Shown one piece after another: positions 33,373 to 41,771 of a stretch of DNA of 43,979 nt. The stretch comes from Anoxybacteroides tepidamans (GTDB lineage: Bacteria > Bacillota > Bacilli > Bacillales > Anoxybacillaceae). The stretch is from contig NZ_JACHEP010000026.1 in the NCBI RefSeq assembly GCF_014201465.1, positions 1-43,979 on the forward strand, given 5' to 3'. Within the stretch, counting starts at the first letter, position 1. Each line of letters opens with the position of its first letter. Under the pieces are notes generated by a model. It was not told the DNA's origin. It searched no databases and worked only from the letters and a program-made list of their open reading frames with translations. The position numbers and the translations under genes are program-made.

Positions 33373-34076
33373 TAAAAGTCGACTACCCTTCCTTCATGTT
33401 TATTTTGTTTCGGTGGCACCTCAGCTTCAGGGAATTTAATAAACGGCTTTATTTTTTCGATTACATGCGGTTTTAGTTGTAAACAATTCGAAAAATGCTC
33501 CAAAGATTGAAAACCGCCTTCCTTTTCGCGAACAGCAACTACTTTTTTAGCTAATAGCCCCCCAATAGCAGGAATAGAGGCAATTTCTTCTTCTGTTGCT
33601 GTATTGATGTCAACTAATCGATCCGTGACAGGTTCTTCCATGTCCCGGTTTACGTGCTCTGCATTTTTTGCAGTTTCGTTCATCAATGTATCAACTTTAT
33701 ACTCTTCTTTAATCAATGTTTTCAATTGCTCAAGTTCGCTTGCTTTTGATAGAGACCTTGCTTCAAGACGAAGCAAATACTCGGCTCTCATGTTGAAAAC
33801 ATGGATGATTGATACAACCCAAGAAAAGAAAAGGGCTATAAATGACAAATCATTCAACCAATGGTTTTCATCAACTATTTCGTCCACAATCCAAAACAAA
33901 ATAAACGGAATCGAATAGAGCACCCCGGCAATAAACCATTTTCTTTGTTTTACTCTATAGGAGGCGTAAAAGAAAGAAATATAGTTAAAAAATCCAAACG
34001 GGAAAAAAGTCCAAAGCATCCAAAAGGAATTCATCATTTCCCACTTTCTTCCCTTGTTCGTAATCTGTTTTCTCAC
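33372..34076 (-). CDS. Membrane-anchored helix-hairpin-helix (ComEA-like) protein
   Basis: 234 residues. There are two to three N-terminal transmembrane segments (FWMLWTFFPFGFFNYISFF; WFIAGVLYSIPFILFWIV; LSFIALFFSWVVSIIHVF), then a charged linker, then a helix-hairpin-helix domain (VDINTATEEEIASIPAIGG, LAKKVVAVREKEGGFQSL) of the ComEA/ SLBB-HhH type that binds DNA non-specifically. GGGGGAG fixes the GTG start at 34076. Order and overlap put it in the Ycf46-like operon. A role of tethering nucleic acid at the membrane is inferred. Confidence 0.8.
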   Translation of the reverse strand: MRKQITNKGRKWEMMNSFWMLWTFFPFGFFNYISFFYASYRVKQRKWFIAGVLYSIPFILFWIVDEIVDENHWLNDLSFIALFFSWVVSIIHVFNMRAEYLLRLEARSLSKASELEQLKTLIKEEYKVDTLMNETAKNAEHVNRDMEEPVTDRLVDINTATEEEIASIPAIGGLLAKKVVAVREKEGGFQSLEHFSNCLQLKPHVIEKIKPFIKFPEAEVPPKQNKHEGRVVDF

Positions 34077-34080
34077 ACTC

Positions 34081-34293
34081 TCACTCCCCCTTAATGATTT
34101 GTTGTTGTGTCCGATTGATTAAAACATTTGTTTCAAAATACTCATGCGTAAATTCGGAATCGACCGTTTCAGCTTCAAGTAACTCTTCTAATACGTGAAT
34201 ATAGTCAAGACATTGCTTGCCTTTAATCCCTACTGTCTCAGCGAAAATCTTTCCATCTTCTGTGATTTTGATAATAACTTTTTTCTCGCCCAT
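34081..34293 (-). CDS. DUF2997 family protein
   Basis: 70 residues. DUF2997 proteins are short: KVIIKITEDGKIFAETVGIK, then GKQCLDYIHVLEELLEAETV, then a FTHEYFETN segment. Members are known next to ycf35/DUF1257 and ycf46-type AAA genes in cyanobacteria. AAGGTGA fixes the ATG at 34293. It lies 4 bases before the HhH gene. Function unknown. Confidence 0.8.
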   Translation of the reverse strand: MGEKKVIIKITEDGKIFAETVGIKGKQCLDYIHVLEELLEAETVDSEFTHEYFETNVLINRTQQQIIKGE

Positions 34294-34303
34294 ATCGATC
34301 ACC

Positions 34304-34759
34304 TTATGAATTTACTCTTAAAGTCAGCACAATCGTTCGATCTTGCTGTATTTCTTCTGCTTCTAAAATAAACCCTTTTTCTCTCGCTCTCTCGATAACT
34401 TTTTTATATGTTTCTTGTTGAAGGACATATTTGTATTCACTCGTAAGATTTTCAATAAAAACGGTTGCGTCCTCCACTTTTACCTCTTCAGGAAAAATGG
34501 CTTCAAAAACTCCATCCTCATTTTTTTCAAAAAAGATTTTCGTTGTTGCTATTTCCGTTTCATAGTTATCGTTTGTCAACACGTTTACATGGCACCCGTA
34601 TTGCTCTAATGCCTTTTGCAACAACGTTTCATCCTTCATGACCGTTATAAGCTTGAAACTTCGATCTATTCCCATATTCTTTCCAAGCATAGAACTGATA
34701 GATTGCGTAACTGCAATTCCGATTGGAATTAACACAAGCTCAATACTCATCTCACTCAC
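34304..34759 (-). CDS. DUF1257/Ycf35-like small protein
   Basis: 151 residues. A hydrophobic N-terminal helix (ELVLIPIGIAVTQSISSML) precedes a fold like the Ycf35/DUF1257 proteins: KLITVMKDETLLQKALEQYG, CHVNVLTNDNYETEI, KYVLQQETYKKVIERAREKG and a final LTLRVNS strand. The match is by pattern and by its place between a Ycf46-like AAA gene and a DUF2997 gene, the same trio seen in cyanobacteria and plastids. The N-terminal membrane helix is not part of plain Ycf35 and would put it at the membrane. Confidence 0.65.
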   Translation of the reverse strand: MSEMSIELVLIPIGIAVTQSISSMLGKNMGIDRSFKLITVMKDETLLQKALEQYGCHVNVLTNDNYETEIATTKIFFEKNEDGVFEAIFPEEVKVEDATVFIENLTSEYKYVLQQETYKKVIERAREKGFILEAEEIQQDRTIVLTLRVNS

Positions 34760-34773
34760 CTTTAAAATTTATT

Positions 34774-36417
34774 TTAGAAATCTATTGTTCTCCCTCCACG
34801 CAATCGGCGTATATCATCATGGTTATTTGAATCGTTTGCTACATACTCCTCTAAATCTTCTCGAGGGGTAGCTGTTACAGCTCGAACGTTCGCCCATTCA
34901 CGAATCTTCTGAATTTGTTCTGCCTGCGTAACAGAGAGAGGAACAATTTTTTTACATGCTTTTTCAAAATCCTCGAATGTCACACTTCGATCTTCGGAAA
35001 ACGCTTCAAACAATCCATCGATGACGATTTGTTCAATTTCTGCCCCAATAAACCCTTCTGTTAAATTAGCGAGTTTATTTAAAATTTCCTCAGAAACAGT
35101 AAAAGTACCTATCGCTTTGGGGTCTTTTAATCTTTTATTTAAATGAACCCGGAAAATCTCAATCCGCTCTCGATAGGTTGGAAGATCAACGAAAAACACT
35201 TCGTCAAACCGTCCCTTCCGCAAAAACTCCGGCGGTAAACCAGCAATGTTATTCGCGGTCGCAACAACAAACACTGGCTTCGTTTTTTCCTGCATCCATG
35301 TTAAAAAATGTCCAAAAACCCGTGACGTTGTGCCGCTATCACCAGCAGATTGTACCCCGCTAAACCCTTTTTCAATCTCATCAATCCAAAGAATAGAAGG
35401 TGCTATCGCTTCAGCTGTTTTGATGGCTTTCCTCATATTTTCCTCGCTACTGCCAACAACTCCACTGAAAATTTTCCCTATATCTAACCGAAGCAATGGA
35501 AGTTGCCACATCGCACTAATTGCTTTACTGATTAAGCTTTTTCCGCATCCAGGAACACCGGTAATTAATACTCCTTTTGGAGAAGGAAGACCGTACCGTT
35601 GAGCTGATTCGAGCCACGATTTATTTCGCTTCTTCAGCCATCTTTTTAAATTTTCTAACCCACCCACATCATCCATATTGAAGTCGCTATGTATAAACTC
35701 TAAAATTCCTGTTTTTTTGATAATTTGTTCTTTTTCTTTTAAAATCACTTCCACATCATTGATATCAAGCCGACCGTCCTCTACCATTGCCCTCGCAAAG
35801 GCATTTTCTGCTTCCGAAAGAGTCAGACCTAACGCTGCCTTAGCCAATTTTTCTTTTTCATTATCTTTTAAGTTGATCGTAATCCGCCCGTTTTGCTTAT
35901 TCACATCAATCATTTCTTCTAAAATGCGCATAATCTCTTCGAAAGTAGGAAGCTCGAAATCGATAATAGTAACATCTTTTTGAAGTTCTAGTGGAAGCAG
36001 AAGAATCGGAGAAACAAAAACAACATTTTTCGGATAGGCACTTTGTTTAATATTTATAGCCATATCTCTTAATTTCCTGATAATTTGAAAATCTGGACAC
36101 CTATTTTGTTCGCCAAAATAAATATGAAAATCGTGAAGCACAAAAATGGCTGGCTCTTCATAATTTTCTATAAACTCCAACGCTTTCATTGGATTTTTTG
36201 TGTCATGAAATAATTTCTCATTGGTCGCGAGCCCTGTCGTCAACTTCCATGTAATCACTTCCCTAGACGTTTTGATTAACGAAATATCAGAAGCAATGGA
36301 ACGAATAAATGAGAGGACTCTTTCTTCCTCCCATGTAGAAATATACAGAAATGGGAAACGAGCCCGGAACAAATTGGCGATCATTTTTTTCATATTTATA
36401 TTCTGATAGCTTGCCAA
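34774..36417 (-). CDS. Ycf46-like AAA+ ATPase
   Basis: 547 residues. The first about 240 form a degenerate ATPase-like and helical part ([35 protein letters not shown]), as in Ycf46. The C-terminal AAA core has Walker A GVPGCGKS (287-294), Walker [11 protein letters not shown] (342-351), sensor 1 [10 protein letters not shown] and the arginine-finger region [13 protein letters not shown]. The classic FtsH/Cdc48-type substrate pore residues are not obvious. TTG at 36417 has AAGGGGGG seven bases upstream. First gene of the five-gene operon. Confidence 0.85.
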   Translation of the reverse strand: MASYQNINMKKMIANLFRARFPFLYISTWEEERVLSFIRSIASDISLIKTSREVITWKLTTGLATNEKLFHDTKNPMKALEFIENYEEPAIFVLHDFHIYFGEQNRCPDFQIIRKLRDMAINIKQSAYPKNVVFVSPILLLPLELQKDVTIIDFELPTFEEIMRILEEMIDVNKQNGRITINLKDNEKEKLAKAALGLTLSEAENAFARAMVEDGRLDINDVEVILKEKEQIIKKTGILEFIHSDFNMDDVGGLENLKRWLKKRNKSWLESAQRYGLPSPKGVLITGVPGCGKSLISKAISAMWQLPLLRLDIGKIFSGVVGSSEENMRKAIKTAEAIAPSILWIDEIEKGFSGVQSAGDSGTTSRVFGHFLTWMQEKTKPVFVVATANNIAGLPPEFLRKGRFDEVFFVDLPTYRERIEIFRVHLNKRLKDPKAIGTFTVSEEILNKLANLTEGFIGAEIEQIVIDGLFEAFSEDRSVTFEDFEKACKKIVPLSVTQAEQIQKIREWANVRAVTATPREDLEEYVANDSNNHDDIRRLRGGRTIDF

Positions 36418-36639
36418 CGGAATCCCCCCTTCAATTATATAAAAATAGGTTTATTGGTATGCCCTTAACACCTAACAACCCATTACCCTGCATTTTCCTT
36501 TATAACCAAAGTGCAAATCGTTGTCCATCAGGTGTAACAGTTGAACGTAACTCAGAAAGAAGTAAAATCGTTTTTATGTCCCATATTCTTCGTTCATGTT
36601 TCCATATTACCAATTTTATCATTTAACGACAACAAAATA

Positions 36640-36705
36640 ATGGCTTGTCATGACAAACGTAATCACGCCAGTTTTGTTTGCGTAATTCAACGGTCAGAAA
36701 TCGGA
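36640..36705 (-). pseudogene. Third remnant of the second-type Rpn-like family
   Basis: The minus strand reads FLTVELRKQNWRDYV, which matches FFTVELRKQN of the 9472-10066 pseudogene. Only this scrap remains. The rest of 36418-36639 has no gene. Confidence 0.45.
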
Positions 36706-36763
36706 ATTTTTTCAAGCTTTTCTGCAAAAATGGTGACATTCCTGCTGCCGATGGAGTGGTAGT

Positions 36764-37168
36764 ATGAAAGTACAAACAGCAATCGATACTTTAGAAAAAG
36801 TGCTGGCGATTTTAAAGCAGTATGAATCGGTCACCGTTGACGAGATGTTGACAGATTTATCCGTAAGACTCTCGAGCGCCCGTACGAACAAACCAGCGCA
36901 GCAACCGAAGGTAGACGACATACCAGATTACACAGCTGTTATCCAAAAAATAAAAACGATGAACAAAGAAGAAGCCATTTCATTTTTATCCCGCTTCAAA
37001 AAAGACGATATTATCGCCATCGGGCGGCAAATGAATATTAAATTGAAAGGGAAAGACCAGAAGAAAATTTTGATCGAGACGATTATTAACCATTATGGTT
37101 TTATCCATTTACATACGCAGAGGGGGAAAAAAGAAACAGCGCATGAAACGCTTCTCAAAACAAAATGA
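36764..37168 (+). CDS. Unknown protein with SAP/HeH-like C-terminal helices
   Basis: 134 residues, not recognised. An N-terminal helix (TAIDTLEKVLAILKQYESVT) is followed by a variable linker, then AISFLSRFKKDDIIAIGRQM and KLKGKDQKKILIETIINHYG, which looks like a SAP/Rho-N-like nucleic-acid-binding helix-extended-helix. GGAGTGG precedes the ATG. Single gene on the plus strand between two minus-strand operons. Its role is unknown; DNA or RNA binding is only suggested. Confidence 0.55.
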   Translation: MKVQTAIDTLEKVLAILKQYESVTVDEMLTDLSVRLSSARTNKPAQQPKVDDIPDYTAVIQKIKTMNKEEAISFLSRFKKDDIIAIGRQMNIKLKGKDQKKILIETIINHYGFIHLHTQRGKKETAHETLLKTK

Positions 37169-37234
37169 AGGCTGTGTATAAACACGAACGAGGATGTTTT
37201 ATCAGCATTTTTTCGAATAGCCGCGAGGAAACCT

Positions 37235-37500
37235 CTCGCAATAAAAAAGCATATCCAAATGGCTGATCAAATTGATGACGTCACTAGGGAAGATACGGAG
37301 CTAGCAGCTGACATGAGAAGAAAAGCGAGAGCGGATCATACACGCTAAAGCACTAGGCGCTCTTGTTGCAGCTGCGGCTCTTATACAGCGACACAACCCG
37401 ATTAACGACATTCGTGACTCCATCACCAAAATGTGTTCAAAATATGCTTCTTCCTTCAACAGCGAGAACAAAAACAGCCAAACCTAATCGTATAGCAGGC
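37235..37500 (+). pseudogene. Decayed partial copy of the PIN toxin region
   Basis: 37250-37385 matches the middle of the PIN gene (29238-29385): ATGGCTGATCAAAT, GACGTCACTAG, ACGGAGCTAGCAGCTGACAT. It is cut after GCGGCTCTTATACA and joined to the downstream repeat (NPINDIRDSITK). There are stops and deletions. Confidence 0.7.
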
Positions 37501-37561
37501 GTTCCTAAGGGAACAATTTGAATTTCAAAATGTGAAGGCACATTTCCTACAATAAAAAGCA

Positions 37562-37651
37562 AAGAGAGTCAAAGATCGCGGAGAAGTACACGCGCTATGA
37601 CTCTCTATTTCTGCAAATCTCGCCAATCCTCGAGGAGTGACAGTGCACCGT
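37562..37651. repeat. REP-like hairpin repeat (copy 6, degenerate)
   Basis: AGAGAGTC ... GACTCTCT pairs across a longer loop than in other copies, then CGCCAATCCTCGAGGAGTG and ACAGTGCACC. The same order as at 29740-29905 shows both regions derive from one duplication. Confidence 0.65.
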
Positions 37652-37702
37652 ATCCAGCTAGGCATCCATCCTAGCACCTAGATACACGCCTGAAGTATGC
37701 CC

Positions 37703-37745
37703 AAATGCCTCTGAGCCCTTTGGTATCAAGGGATTAGAGGCATTT
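37703..37745. repeat. Two-tier hairpin
   Basis: AAATGCCTCT pairs with AGAGGCATTT, and inside CCCTT pairs with AAGGG around TGGTATC. It lies between the REP-like unit and the terminator of the next operon; function unknown. Confidence 0.6.
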
Positions 37746-37787
37746 TGTTTGCCTAGCCACTGTCGAACTCGGGTTACGGTTGCGAAT

Positions 37788-37821
37788 ACAAAAAGAAGCG
37801 ACACGATGTCGCCTCTTTTTT
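37788..37821. terminator. Bidirectional terminator after the PD-(D/E)XK membrane protein gene
   Basis: GCGACA-CGA-TGTCGC hairpin (37795-37815) is flanked by A5 and T6, so it can work on both strands; on the minus strand it follows the stop at 37877. Confidence 0.7.
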
Positions 37822-37876
37822 GACTTGCCATAACACACCACAAAAATACGCCGTCTTTAGGCTGAGTAGTTACATT

Positions 37877-39172
37877 TCATAACATCTTTTCTCTCAGTTT
37901 TATAAATCTATCATTTGTAAACTCTAACTCAGATTGATAATTGCGAGGATGAACACCTATTTTCGGTATCGTTTTTATTATCTCCTTATACCCGTCTAAT
38001 ATATATATCCGACCAGTTTGGATATCGCGTAGTATTTTCTCCAACTCTTTTCTTTTATATGTAATATACTGTATGTCTTCGTGCTGCATTGTGGCTAGAT
38101 TTTGAAACAATATTTCATTTGCACAACTTTTCCCTAACACTTCTTTAAGTCTACAAAGCTTATGATGTCTAATTTCGATTTTTTCATCCACTTTTTTCAA
38201 TATCGGTTCTGATAGATAGAAGACTGAGTCTTTTAGTTCTTTTTCTTCCTTTCTTGACAGCGCTTTTTTAATAAAATTTGATGCATAACGGCTTTGAGAA
38301 CCAAAAAGTATGGCACCTATGCCTGCTGACAAAATTCCATACTGTGGACCAAATAATGCAACACCAAGGGTTGTTCCTATCATTTTTCCTAAACCTGCAA
38401 ATGCAATCTTTGCGGTAGAATCAACTAAAATATTTATAACAGCTTGCTCAATTGTAAGATCATTTCTCCATACTCTCTTTACATTTGAAGCAGTATAAAT
38501 AATAAACGTAATATAAGGAATCTCAAAATCAGTTAAATCGGCTGCGTGAGAAAGCGTCTGCTTTGTTGCATTGATAACCTCTTCATGTGAAACGGAAGTA
38601 ACATATACCTGAGGATTCCCTCCAAAATATTTACCTAGTTCCTCATTAACATAAACAGGAATATTAGGATATCTCTCTAAATGCTCTCGTACTCCTTGTG
38701 GATTAATTAAATTTTTTACTTGAAATGGTTCCCCATCCACAAGAAGATCATAACCAGCTTGATTAGAAGTAGCAGGAAATTCGACATCATGCCCCCGTGC
38801 TTGAAGTTCGCTTCCTATCATTCGCTCTGCTACATACCCTTGTAGTTGTGCCATATCTCCAGTTAGTGAAGTAGTATCAACTGTTTTGGCGAATTCACTT
38901 AAGGAAAAAAGATGGGATAAGTCTTCTTCCCTAGCAAAATCAATCCCTTCTACTGCCATGTGATCCAGCATGATGAAATCATAGAAAAACTCACCGACAC
39001 TAATGGTAGAAATAGCTACTGTCTCTTGAATTTGTTTTTTTCCTCCAAATAATAGATTACGTACACGCTGTTCTTTGGATGCCACTGTTGGAACAACCGA
39101 ACACGATAATGCCTCTTCATAGTTTTTTTGTCTCCATAAATTCCAAAATTGCTCGTTTTTTATACCCTTCAT
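37877..39172 (-). CDS. Membrane protein with a PD-(D/E)XK-like nuclease core
   Basis: 431 residues. A helical N-terminal part (about 1-105) is followed by a restriction-endonuclease-like core: Glu116 (GYVAERMIGSELQARGHDV), Asp142 (GYDLLVDG) and Gln151-Val-Lys153 (PFQVKNL), the E...D...QxK pattern of PD-(D/E)XK enzymes. A glycine-rich hydrophobic stretch (about 255-290: IAFAGLGKMIGTTLGVALFG) follows, and a long helical C-terminal part. I do not recognise the family. It lies 22 bases after the 516-residue coiled-coil gene. Weak AGAGATG upstream of the ATG. Confidence 0.7.
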   Translation of the reverse strand: MKGIKNEQFWNLWRQKNYEEALSCSVVPTVASKEQRVRNLLFGGKKQIQETVAISTISVGEFFYDFIMLDHMAVEGIDFAREEDLSHLFSLSEFAKTVDTTSLTGDMAQLQGYVAERMIGSELQARGHDVEFPATSNQAGYDLLVDGEPFQVKNLINPQGVREHLERYPNIPVYVNEELGKYFGGNPQVYVTSVSHEEVINATKQTLSHAADLTDFEIPYITFIIYTASNVKRVWRNDLTIEQAVINILVDSTAKIAFAGLGKMIGTTLGVALFGPQYGILSAGIGAILFGSQSRYASNFIKKALSRKEEKELKDSVFYLSEPILKKVDEKIEIRHHKLCRLKEVLGKSCANEILFQNLATMQHEDIQYITYKRKELEKILRDIQTGRIYILDGYKEIIKTIPKIGVHPRNYQSELEFTNDRFIKLREKML

Positions 39173-39194
39173 AATCGTTCATCTCTTCTTTCTG

Positions 39195-40745
39195 CTAGTT
39201 TAATACGATATGTTCTAATCCATATGTTTCGATTTCCTTGTTTTTTATTTTTTTTTGAATTTCACGTTCCTTTATTTGTAAATCAGATAATTCTTTATTT
39301 TTTTCAGACAACTGAATTTGCAAAGTGGAAATTTGCTGGAGTAATTCTTGTATCTCCAATTGCAAGGAATTGACTTGACCACATTGGTCGTTTGCATACT
39401 CCAACTTTCCCTGCAAAATAATCTCCACCATTTGCTCAAAGGTTTGATCAATTCTTCTTTTTAAACTAGCAATCTCTAATCGATAGTTACTCGTTTTTAA
39501 TGCTGTTTTTATGAATCTCCCAAAACCGGTTGATGAACGTTTTTCAATTTTAATTTGTTCTTCTAAGTCGACGATTTGATTCTGCATTGAATGAAGTTGG
39601 TTCGTTAGTCCTTCTATATAAGGGCGGCCCTCATCATTTTTTAGCTTTTCTTTTAATTTTTCTTTTATTGCAGAAACTTTGCTCTCTTTTTCTTTTTTAT
39701 CTGCTTCTGCTGCTTGCAATTTTGTATTCAATGCAGAAATCTCTCTATTTAGTTTCCTTTGTTTTTCTTGATTAAGCTTTAATTTACGGTATAACTGTTT
39801 ATATTTATTAAATTTTGGAATCCATTCATTCGAGATAACAGATAAGTCATAATAGGATATTTCAGGATTTGTTAAATATGGCAAGGAGATCTGCATTAAA
39901 ACGATTGGAACTAACCGTTTTTGTAATGATTTATTTTGATGATTAACTAGCAATACTCCCCCGCCTAAGATCAAAGGCAGAATAAATAACGGGTTTGCTA
40001 GAAACGCGATTGTTGAAGTAAGTGTGGTATATACACCGAAAGGCAACGAGATTCCAAATAAACCTATAAATGCTGCCAACATCGATGTCGCAGTTGTATA
40101 AAAAGCAAAACCACTTACCTCAACAATTGTTGCAAAAAGAATGCTTGCACCACTTTGAACCACTATATTCTTGACTACTTTATTCGATATTTCCTGAACA
40201 CCTAATTTTTCCTTAATTTTTTCTTGTTGATCTGAAGGAAGTGAGTTCACAAACTCCAATACTTTTTCAGCCAATTGATCCTGTTCGTACTCAGATAAAT
40301 CTGTTAACTTCAGGTCCAATTCCTTAAACACTTGGTTCATTTGCCAATGTATCATTGCTTCTAACTTGTCTATATTTTTTTCTTTATAGTATTGTTGGAA
40401 TTCTTTATTCTTTTTCTGAAACTCATTGAAAGCCCAATCCACAATCTCTTGACACTTATCCTCTATTTCTTTTTTTAAATCGTATCTCCCACCTTTTAAC
40501 TGTGCAATTTTTGTTAATTCTAGAAATAATGACAAACGAATTTCTTCATTTGTTTTAGATAGCAACTTTTTCGCTTCTTCTTCGAGATGTTTTGAAAAAT
40601 GATTTGATTCGTCAGATGATAATAAGTCCTTAGTCTTTGTGGAAATAAGATTGAAAATATTTGTTTTACAAAGTAAAGCATAAACTAATCGCAAATCATG
40701 TCCTGAAAGTTTTGCTAATGCCTGACTTAATATTTGTCCACTCAT
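39195..40745 (-). CDS. Membrane coiled-coil protein, YaaW/UPF0174-like core
   Basis: 516 residues. The N-terminal about 190 are helical (KKEIEDKCQEIVDWAFNEFQ and following), then two or three membrane segments (199-270) including LPFGVYTTLTSTIAFLANPL, which resembles the C-terminal membrane part of E. coli YaaW (UPF0174). From about 325 to 510 it is almost continuous coiled coil (LNREISALNTKLQAAEADKK; QLEIQELLQQISTLQIQLSE). GGAGGTAA precedes the ATG. First gene of a two-gene unit with the nuclease-like protein. A membrane-tethered sensor or scaffold that controls the partner nuclease is possible; inference only. Confidence 0.65.
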   Translation of the reverse strand: MSGQILSQALAKLSGHDLRLVYALLCKTNIFNLISTKTKDLLSSDESNHFSKHLEEEAKKLLSKTNEEIRLSLFLELTKIAQLKGGRYDLKKEIEDKCQEIVDWAFNEFQKKNKEFQQYYKEKNIDKLEAMIHWQMNQVFKELDLKLTDLSEYEQDQLAEKVLEFVNSLPSDQQEKIKEKLGVQEISNKVVKNIVVQSGASILFATIVEVSGFAFYTTATSMLAAFIGLFGISLPFGVYTTLTSTIAFLANPLFILPLILGGGVLLVNHQNKSLQKRLVPIVLMQISLPYLTNPEISYYDLSVISNEWIPKFNKYKQLYRKLKLNQEKQRKLNREISALNTKLQAAEADKKEKESKVSAIKEKLKEKLKNDEGRPYIEGLTNQLHSMQNQIVDLEEQIKIEKRSSTGFGRFIKTALKTSNYRLEIASLKRRIDQTFEQMVEIILQGKLEYANDQCGQVNSLQLEIQELLQQISTLQIQLSEKNKELSDLQIKEREIQKKIKNKEIETYGLEHIVLN

Positions 40746-41149
40746 ATTTACCTCCGAAATGATTATGGATTATCCGACCTCTGTATAGAAAAAGCCTACA
40801 AAACAGTTCGGACTTTTTCATTCCTTCCTTATTCATACTAATACTATCAACAAACATGGTAACAAAAAGATAACATCAAGTGCAAAAATCGGAAAACTTA
40901 GATCGAGCCAAGACTTTGCGGGAGATTTTTTTGTTATATATGGTTTTTAAAAACCTATTTTAGACACTTTTATTTCTTCTCATCCTTCAAGTATGTGCTT
41001 CCCCCTGTTTTTCAAAAACCTTTTAGCGCTTGTAATACCTTATAAATCGGTGTTCCAGCCGGTTGTTGTAGATACGGGATATTCCCATGAACCAATACTG
41101 TGTTGCCAACTCTATGGTTTGATTAGTTGACAAGCATCTAAACGAATGT
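40746..41149. other. Intergenic stretch with gene scraps
   Basis: No intact gene. On the minus strand around 41030-41100 a coding-like string reads VGNTVLVHGNIPYLQQPAG then TPIYKVLQALKGF and a stop, perhaps the tail of a lost gene I cannot name. The rest is AT-rich and must contain the promoter of the 39195-40745 gene, which I could not place. Confidence 0.35.
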
Positions 41150-41424
41150 TTACAACTCTCTCAATCGATTTCTTTCGATTCTAATTGTATTATCTTTCAA
41201 GTATATCCGCTCGTTTGCTTCCGTAAATACGTGGCGTAGTCACTTAATTGCTTCTGACCGCAAATCAACGCAAAAATTAACATCTCATCTTGTGGATTTT
41301 AGATTTATCAATCTGCCATAATCTGCTTTGCAAACGGTCGTCACTTCAATTTCCTTCCTGTAAACTGGATATACTATCCAATTTTATTGTACTGAAAAGA
41401 AAGAGAAAATGGTGTCGAATATTG
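41150..41424 (-). pseudogene. Decayed partial copy of the unknown gene at 30659-31174
   Basis: Segments matching the 30.7-31.3 kb gene occur in order with internal deletions: the 3' end (CGATTTCTTTCGATTCTAAT, CGTTTGCTTCC), a middle part (GCTTCTGACCGCAAATC) and the 5' flank (AATTTTATTGTACTGAAA, GTGTCGAATATTG). MITE copy 3 is inserted just beyond, after TGTCGAATATTGTA. Confidence 0.7.
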
Positions 41425-41675
41425 TATATAAATACAATTTGGAACTTTAACGTTTTCGTCTTTTATGGAGTAATCGGGATGTTTCGACTGTCGGATGACC
41501 GAACAACACCGCTTCCAGACAAATGCATTTGTCTGTGAAGCGGTTGGTTGTTCGGTCATCTGTCACGCGAAGGCGTGACGAAGGCAAGTCACAGACTTGC
41601 CTCCGACAGTCGAAAAAATAGGGAGTCTACTTTTTCGTCAGCCATAAGTTAAACCTCCCAGTTGTATTTATTATA
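41425..41675 (-). mobile_element. MITE copy 3 (TA-targeting, inverted)
   Basis: Reverse orientation relative to copies 1 and 2, with the same 26-bp-type ends and central GACCGAACAAC/GTTGTTCGGTC hairpin. Left of it is ATATTGTA and right of it TAGAAGG; the uninterrupted sequence at about 31247-31262 reads ATATTGTAGAAAC, which fits insertion at TA with duplication of TA. Confidence 0.85.
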
Positions 41676-41771
41676 GAAGGAGATTCGGGGCGTGACAGTG
41701 GAGTGAGCCTTTGAAAGTAGACATGTATAAATCGGGAAAAAGATGTCCATACAGAAGACAGGAAGGAGCCG

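Noticed and set aside
37658-37843. Minus-strand 61-codon frame
   Set aside because: It consists of two hairpins and the terminator; no ribosome site and no family resemblance. A tRNA-like or attachment-site origin was considered but nothing supports it.
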